A model generated the notes under the pieces. It saw nothing but the letters and a program-made list of their open reading frames with translations, was not told the DNA's origin and searched no databases. This document shows positions 34,435 to 39,069 of a DNA stretch of 39,069 nt, in pieces. Each line of letters opens with the position of its first letter. Positions within the stretch are counted from its first letter, which is position 1. Source of the DNA: JAAZMA01 sp036720245 (GTDB lineage: Bacteria > Bacillota > Clostridia > Tissierellales > Tepidimicrobiaceae); the NCBI GenBank assembly GCA_036720245.1, contig DAIMNI010000015.1, positions 1 to 39,069 of the forward strand, read 5' to 3'. The position numbers and the translations under genes are program-made.

Positions 34435-35079
34435 GTGAGAATTTTAAGAGAAGCTTGTGTAGAAAATTATGATCAGGCCAAAAGGGCAGTAGAATTAGGT
34501 GCTGACAGAATTGAGCTCTGTGACAATATGGCTGTATTAGGCACTACTCCTAGTTATGGCACAATAAAAATAGCAAGAGAAAATTTAAATGTGCCTATAT
34601 TCCCAATTATAAGGCCTAGAATGGGTAATTTTGTATACACTGAAGATGAATTGCAAATCATGGAACAGGATATTGAAATGTGTAAAGCCCTAGGAGTAGA
34701 TGGTGTAGTATTTGGCATATTAACAACTGAAAATGAAATAGATAAAGAGAGTATGGAGAGACTTATGAAAAAATGTGGAAATTTAAAAGTATCTTGCCAT
34801 TTGGCTTTTGATGAGGTAGAAGATAGCAAAAAGGCTTTAGATACCTTAATAGAATTAGGGGTAATTAGAGTAGCTACAAAGGGAAGCAAAGAGAGAATTC
34901 CTGCCTTAGAAAATTATAAGGCTATTAGAGAGTTAATTGAATATGCCAATGGAAGAATTACTATTATGCCAGCTGTAGGTGTTACTAAGGACAATTATAT
35001 GGAATTGGTGGAAAAGACTGGGGCTAATGAGGTTCATGGAACTAAAATAGTAGGAGATTTGAGGGAGGTAATTAGATGA
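34435..35079 (+). CDS. CutC-family protein
   Basis: A 214-residue TIM-barrel protein of the CutC family. Marks are the opening ADRIELCDNMAVLGTTPSYG, IRPRMGNFVYTEDE, VDGVVFGILT and the LAFDEV segment. The start codon is GTG 34435 behind ATGGAGGT. The family was named for copper tolerance in Escherichia coli, but that role is disputed and no copper-binding pattern is visible. Here the gene lies in a PTS catabolic operon and overlaps the next enzyme gene by four bases, so a metabolic role (isomerase, lyase or similar on a sugar phosphate) is more likely. Confidence 0.85.
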   Translation: MRILREACVENYDQAKRAVELGADRIELCDNMAVLGTTPSYGTIKIARENLNVPIFPIIRPRMGNFVYTEDELQIMEQDIEMCKALGVDGVVFGILTTENEIDKESMERLMKKCGNLKVSCHLAFDEVEDSKKALDTLIELGVIRVATKGSKERIPALENYKAIRELIEYANGRITIMPAVGVTKDNYMELVEKTGANEVHGTKIVGDLREVIR

Positions 35080-36074
35080 AGATAGTGAGAACTCTTCTTA
35101 AAGATATAGAACCTAAGGATATGGGGTTCACATACTCTCATGAACATATAGTATGTAGACCTATGCATTGGATAGAAAAGGGAGAAGATGATTTATTATT
35201 AGATTCTCCTGAAAAATCTAAATTAGATGTATTAGACTTTAAGGAATTTGGTGGTAATACAATTGTAGATGCTACTGCCATTGACTATGGTAGAGATGTA
35301 GAAGCAGTTTCAAAAATATCAAGAGAGACAAATATAAATATAATTGGAACTGCAGGATTTAATAAAAGTTTTCTATGGGATGCAAAATTGACAAAGGAAT
35401 TAAAAGAGATAGTAGGAGATTTTGAAAATTATACAGAGTGGATAGAAAATAGTAGTATTGACGATTTAGTAGCTCATATTGTAAAAGAAGTGGAAATAGG
35501 ACTAGAAGGTAGCTCTTATAAGGCAGGGCAAATTAAATTTGGAACGGGTTATAATTCTATTACCCCCTTAGAGGAAAAAACTATAAGGGCAGCTGCTAGA
35601 GCTCATCATATTACTAATGCACCAATTCATGCCCATACAGAGGCTGGAACCATGGCCTTAGAGCAAATAGAGATTTTAATTGAAGAAGATATAGATTTAA
35701 GTAGAGTATCCTTTGGACATATGGATAGAAATATAGATCTATATTATTATGAAAAAATTTTAGAACATGGTGCATTTTTATGCTTTGATGGTATGGGTAA
35801 AATAAAATATGGACCGGAAAGCATTAGAATAGGTGCCGTAATAGAATTGTGTAAAAGAGGTTATGAGGATCAAATTTTAATAAGTGGAGATATGGCTAGA
35901 AAATCTTATTATAGACATTATGATTATGGCTTAGGCCTAGGATATATAATTACTAAATGGAATTCTAGATTTATTGATGAAGCCAATAGGGCAGGTTTAA
36001 ATGGAGAGAAATTAATTGAGAAATTTTTTATAGAGAACCCTAAAAGATGTTTTTCCTATGAACCAAGGAGGTAA
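35076..36074 (+). CDS. Phosphotriesterase-family hydrolase (probable sugar-phosphate lactonase)
   Basis: A 332-residue amidohydrolase-superfamily enzyme. The two-metal site is complete: His22 and His24 (YSHEHI), the bridging Lys154 (QIKFGT), His185 and/or His187 (PIHAHTEAG), His215 (FGHMDRN) and Asp272 (ISGDMAR). Relatives encoded beside ascorbate-type PTS genes hydrolyse phosphorylated sugar gamma-lactones such as D-xylono- or L-arabinono-1,4-lactone 5-phosphate. The context here is the same, so a lactone-phosphate substrate is likely but inferred. ATG 35076 overlaps the CutC stop (ATGA). The next gene starts two bases after its stop. Confidence 0.85.
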   Translation: MKIVRTLLKDIEPKDMGFTYSHEHIVCRPMHWIEKGEDDLLLDSPEKSKLDVLDFKEFGGNTIVDATAIDYGRDVEAVSKISRETNINIIGTAGFNKSFLWDAKLTKELKEIVGDFENYTEWIENSSIDDLVAHIVKEVEIGLEGSSYKAGQIKFGTGYNSITPLEEKTIRAAARAHHITNAPIHAHTEAGTMALEQIEILIEEDIDLSRVSFGHMDRNIDLYYYEKILEHGAFLCFDGMGKIKYGPESIRIGAVIELCKRGYEDQILISGDMARKSYYRHYDYGLGLGYIITKWNSRFIDEANRAGLNGEKLIEKFFIENPKRCFSYEPRR

Positions 36075-36076
36075 AA

Positions 36077-36793
36077 ATGAAATTTAATGAACAATCCATA
36101 TACAATATAGATGAAATAATCCAGAAAGAAAAATTTGCTATTTTGCCCATAGGAGCCACTGAGGCTCACGGTTATCACCTACCTATTGGAACAGACTCTA
36201 TTTTAGCAGAAAGATTATCGGAAAAACTAGTAGAAAAAGTAGGAGGAATTATATTGCCTACTCTACATTATACTCAGGTATGGAGTTTAGGGGAAATCAA
36301 AGGTACTATAGGTATATCTAATGATCTATTAAAGAAAACCATAGAGGAAATAGGATTGGAAGTAAAGAGAAATGGGTTTAAAGCCATAATTATTATAAAT
36401 ACCCATTTGGGAAATTTGGGGGCAATAAAGGAAGCAGCAAGATTCATACACTCCAAAGAAATGGATGTGTTTTACTTTACTTATCCTGGAGCAGATGAGG
36501 CAATTGGAGAAATTATGGAAGGTGGGAAAATATACGGAAGCTTTTTCCATGCAGATGAAATAGAGACCTCTTATATGTTATATTTAGCAGAAGAATATGT
36601 GAATATGGATAAAGCCATTGATGGAACAGTAAAGGTACCAGAAGAAATTAATTACACTCCAGTAAGATGGACAGAATTTAATGAAACCAGTGTTATGGGA
36701 GATGCAACAAAAGCCACTGTGGAAAAGGGAGAATATGTTTTAACTAGGGTAGTAGACAATATGGCAAGAATTATTAATAAACATATAAAATAG
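36077..36793 (+). CDS. Creatininase-family hydrolase
   Basis: A 238-residue metal-dependent hydrolase. It shows the family metal ligands in PIGATEAHGYHLPIGTD (Glu, His and Asp), NTHLGN (usually NGHGGN, here altered) and HADEIETS (His and Glu). Family members open creatinine or other cyclic amides and formamides. Some act on sugar or pterin derivatives. With a PTS, a lactonase-like enzyme and an aldolase in the same operon, the substrate could be a ring-closed sugar-acid derivative. It is unlikely to be a true creatininase. AAGGAGG precedes ATG 36077. Confidence 0.83.
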   Translation: MKFNEQSIYNIDEIIQKEKFAILPIGATEAHGYHLPIGTDSILAERLSEKLVEKVGGIILPTLHYTQVWSLGEIKGTIGISNDLLKKTIEEIGLEVKRNGFKAIIIINTHLGNLGAIKEAARFIHSKEMDVFYFTYPGADEAIGEIMEGGKIYGSFFHADEIETSYMLYLAEEYVNMDKAIDGTVKVPEEINYTPVRWTEFNETSVMGDATKATVEKGEYVLTRVVDNMARIINKHIK

Positions 36794-36807
36794 GGGGTGG
36801 CAATAAT

Positions 36808-37434
36808 ATGATGAAAAACTATATAATAAATGTATTATTGGAAGAAAAGCTTATAGTTGTTCTTAGAAATATAGAAGATAAATATATTGATCAAGTAGTG
36901 GAAAGTTTAAAAAGTGGAGGTGGCAGATTATTTGAAATAACTTTAGACAATGAAAGGGCCTTTGAAAAAATAGAAAGATTGTCTAAGGATAAGGATTTAT
37001 TTGTCGGTGCAGGAACTGTTATAGATAATATCTCCTGTAAGATGGCTATTGACTCTGGTGCAAAGTTTATAGTTACACCAGTAGTTAATATGAAAGTAAT
37101 AGACATATGTAAGTCCTATGGAGTTCCAGCTATTATTGGGGCTATGACACCAACTGAAATTTTTCAGGCCTATAAGGCTGGGGCAGATATAGTAAAGGTA
37201 TTTCCTGCAGGCAATTTAGGCTCAAGTTATATTAAAAATCTACGAGGACCTTTGACTCAAATTCCAATTATGGTAACTGGAGGTATAAATAGTTCTAATA
37301 TTGTAGAGTTTAAGAAACAAGGGGTTGAAATGTTTGGCATAGGCTCTAGCTTAGTTAGTGAGCAAACAATATATGAGGGCAATTTTAAAAAATTAGAGGA
37401 AGAGATGGATAAATATATACAATTAATTAGGTAA
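36808..37434 (+). CDS. KDPG/KHG-type aldolase (2-keto-3-deoxy sugar-acid phosphate aldolase)
   Basis: A 208-residue class I aldolase. It splits 2-keto-3-deoxy-6-phosphogluconate or a close relative into pyruvate and an aldehyde phosphate. Visible residues are the Glu in FEITLDNERA, LFVGAGTVID, the Schiff-base Lys in ADIVKVFPAGNLG and MVTGGIN. GGGGGTGG precedes ATG 36808, and a second ATG follows at 36811. As the last gene of the PTS operon it probably performs the final cleavage of the imported compound. Its specific substrate is unknown, because no dehydratase or kinase is next to it. Confidence 0.87.
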   Translation: MMKNYIINVLLEEKLIVVLRNIEDKYIDQVVESLKSGGGRLFEITLDNERAFEKIERLSKDKDLFVGAGTVIDNISCKMAIDSGAKFIVTPVVNMKVIDICKSYGVPAIIGAMTPTEIFQAYKAGADIVKVFPAGNLGSSYIKNLRGPLTQIPIMVTGGINSSNIVEFKKQGVEMFGIGSSLVSEQTIYEGNFKKLEEEMDKYIQLIR

Positions 37435-37464
37435 TTCTGACAAATATTGATTTGGGACTTATAA

Positions 37465-37493
37465 TTGACATACAATCCTTAATAAGATAAACT
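37465..37493 (+). promoter_or_regulatory. Sigma-A-type promoter of pyrG
   Basis: TTGACA (37465-37470), a 17-base spacer and TAAACT (37488-37493) lie about 40 bases before the start. The leader is short and shows no terminator hairpin, so pyrG attenuation of the Bacillus kind is not evident. Confidence 0.55.
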
Positions 37494-37532
37494 AAAATAG
37501 TTATAGTGAATTATTTGAGGAGGTCGTGGAAA

Positions 37533-39069
37533 ATGCCCACTAAGTATATATTTGTTACAGGCGGAGTAGTGTCTTCTTTAGGAAAAGGGATTACTGCTGC
37601 TAGTCTGGGACAGTTGTTAAAAAGTAGAGGATTAGATGTTACAATTCAAAAATTTGACCCTTATATAAATGTAGACCCAGGTACAATGAGTCCGTATCAA
37701 CATGGAGAAGTATTTGTAACCGATGATGGTGCAGAGACAGATTTAGATTTAGGACATTATGAAAGATTTATAGATATTAATTTAAACAAGAATAGTAATG
37801 TTACAACGGGAAAAATTTATTGGTCGGTATTAAACAAAGAAAGACAGGGCATATATGATGGTAGAACAGTACAAGTAATTCCCCATATTACTAATGAAAT
37901 AAAGGATAGAATTAAAAGGGCCACTAAAGATAAAGAAGTAGATGTGGTAATTACAGAAATAGGTGGTACAGTAGGGGATATTGAATCTTTACCATTTTTA
38001 GAGGCTATTAGACAAATCAAAAATGATGTAGGAAAAGAAAATGTAATGTATATTCACGTAACATTGGTTCCTTATTTATCCAAAGCAGGAGAATTAAAGA
38101 CCAAACCTACTCAACATAGCGTAAAGGAACTTAGAAGTATTGGTATTCAGCCAGATGTATTGATTTGTAGAACAGAGATGCCATTATCTCAGGATTTAAA
38201 AGATAAGATTGCATTATTCTGCGATTTAGACCCTAAAGAAGTAATTGAAAATAGGGATGCAGAGACTATATATGAGATTCCAATAATGCTAGAAAAAGAG
38301 GGATTATCCCAATTGGTTATCGACCATCTACAATTAGAATGCGATGAATTAGATTTAACAGAGTGGACTAATATGGTGGAAAAAATAAAAGCTCCTAAGG
38401 ATACTGTTACTGTAGCCTTAGTTGGGAAATATATAGAATTAAAAGATGCCTATTTATCTGTTGCAGAATCCTTAAGGCATGGGGGCATATATAATGATGT
38501 GGATGTGAATATAAAATGGGTCCATGCAGAGGATATTGATGATGGTAATGGAATGGAAATACTTAAGGATGTAGATGGAATTTTAGTACCTGGTGGATTT
38601 GGAGATAGAGGCATAGATGGTAAAATTGCTGCTATAAAATATGCTAGGGAAAACAATATACCATTCCTTGGATTGTGTTTAGGAATGCAATTGGCCGTAG
38701 TTGAATTTGCTAGAAATGTACTAGGTCTAAAAAATGCCCATAGTTCAGAAATAAATCCAAATACTCCAGATCCAGTAATAGATTTAATACCAGAACAAAA
38801 GGATTTAGATGCCTCTGGGGCACCTATGAGATTGGGATTACATCCATGTAAATTGAGAAAAGGCTCTAAGGCTATGGATATATATGGAGAAGAATTAATA
38901 TATGAAAGACATAGACATAGATATGAATTAAACAATAGATATAGAAATAAATTAGAAGAAAAGGGACTTTTAATGACAGGAGTATCTCCAGATGAGAGAT
39001 TGGTGGAAATTGTAGAATTAGAAGGGCATCCTTGGTTTATAGGCTGTCAATTCCACCCAGAATTCAAAT
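37533..39069 (+). CDS. pyrG: CTP synthase (3' end beyond the window)
   Basis: The window holds 512 codons of an enzyme usually about 535-545 residues long. It makes CTP from UTP, ATP and glutamine. The synthetase domain begins KYIFVTGGVVSSLGKGITAA (P-loop-like, ATP site) with QKFDPYINVDPGTMSP and EIGGTVGDIESLPFLEA. The glutamine amidotransferase domain begins near residue 290 and has GGFGDRG, the nucleophile Cys in FLGLCLGMQ, and HPEF at the very end with the catalytic His and Glu. GGAGG precedes ATG 37533. The CTP it makes is also the cofactor used by legF. Confidence 0.96.
   Translation, partial: MPTKYIFVTGGVVSSLGKGITAASLGQLLKSRGLDVTIQKFDPYINVDPGTMSPYQHGEVFVTDDGAETDLDLGHYERFIDINLNKNSNVTTGKIYWSVLNKERQGIYDGRTVQVIPHITNEIKDRIKRATKDKEVDVVITEIGGTVGDIESLPFLEAIRQIKNDVGKENVMYIHVTLVPYLSKAGELKTKPTQHSVKELRSIGIQPDVLICRTEMPLSQDLKDKIALFCDLDPKEVIENRDAETIYEIPIMLEKEGLSQLVIDHLQLECDELDLTEWTNMVEKIKAPKDTVTVALVGKYIELKDAYLSVAESLRHGGIYNDVDVNIKWVHAEDIDDGNGMEILKDVDGILVPGGFGDRGIDGKIAAIKYARENNIPFLGLCLGMQLAVVEFARNVLGLKNAHSSEINPNTPDPVIDLIPEQKDLDASGAPMRLGLHPCKLRKGSKAMDIYGEELIYERHRHRYELNNRYRNKLEEKGLLMTGVSPDERLVEIVELEGHPWFIGCQFHPEFK

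Noticed and set aside
38450..38935. A 161-residue minus-strand frame near the right end
   Set aside because: It is antisense to the glutaminase domain of CTP synthase, which is the real gene there and runs off the window.
1..39069. CRISPR arrays, rRNA and tRNA genes
   Set aside because: I saw no regularly spaced repeats and no recognisable tRNA or rRNA sequence on either strand by reading. A covariance-model search was not possible here.

Overview
The window is AT-rich, low-GC Gram-positive (Firmicutes) chromosomal DNA. Strong purine-rich ribosome binding sites, sigma-28 flagellar promoters, SLH-domain and PTS proteins and a PPi-type pyruvate phosphate dikinase fit a motile, fermentative anaerobe of the Clostridia/Tissierellia type. 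The taxon is inferred from gene content and style, not from a marker gene. One run of Ns (11916-11956) and several single-base frameshifts in A-runs show that this is a draft assembly.

Layout. (1) 1-1000: debris, with the C-terminal scrap of a membrane protein (possibly PTS EIIC) and an internally deleted IS256-family transposase. (2) 1025-7390: an amino-acid/opine-like locus, with an ornithine cyclodeaminase-family enzyme, a GltS-type sodium:glutamate symporter, an octopine/nopaline dehydrogenase-family enzyme and two RpiR-type regulators, with palindromic operator-like sites between them. (3) 7391-8690: a graveyard holding an IS4-family transposase remnant and a broken VanZ gene. (4) 8610-11528: an unknown gene bracketed by a perfect 18-bp inverted repeat, then a zinc-hook ABC ATPase resembling the anticodon nuclease RloC. 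Each gene is broken by one missing base in an A-run.

(5) 11600-23110: a flagellin and flagellin-glycosylation island. It holds the flagellin, a Maf-type flagellin glycosyltransferase, an unknown 209-aa protein, and a near-complete CMP-legionaminic acid operon (ptmE-legF-legG-legI-GNAT-legH-legB-legC), then a YjfB-type motility protein. Three consensus sigma-28 promoters (TAAA-N15-GCCGATAW type) precede the flagellin, the maf gene and the unknown gene, so sugar attachment is probably co-timed with filament synthesis. A CsrA-site-like hairpin lies in the flagellin leader. (6) 23238-25255: a DarTG-type toxin-antitoxin pair, an ADP-ribosyltransferase with unusual N- and C-terminal extensions and a macrodomain antitoxin, directly behind the island.

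(7) 25512-29362: pyruvate phosphate dikinase, a small unknown protein and a secreted SLH-domain protein. (8) 29607-37434: a carbohydrate operon, with a BglG/MtlR-type PRD activator, ascorbate-type PTS EIIA, EIIB and EIIC, a CutC-family protein, a phosphotriesterase-family (sugar-phosphate lactonase-like) hydrolase, a creatininase-family hydrolase and a KDPG-type aldolase. Together they look like an uncharacterised route for uptake and cleavage of a sugar acid or lactone. (9) 37533-end: CTP synthase (pyrG), cut by the window edge.
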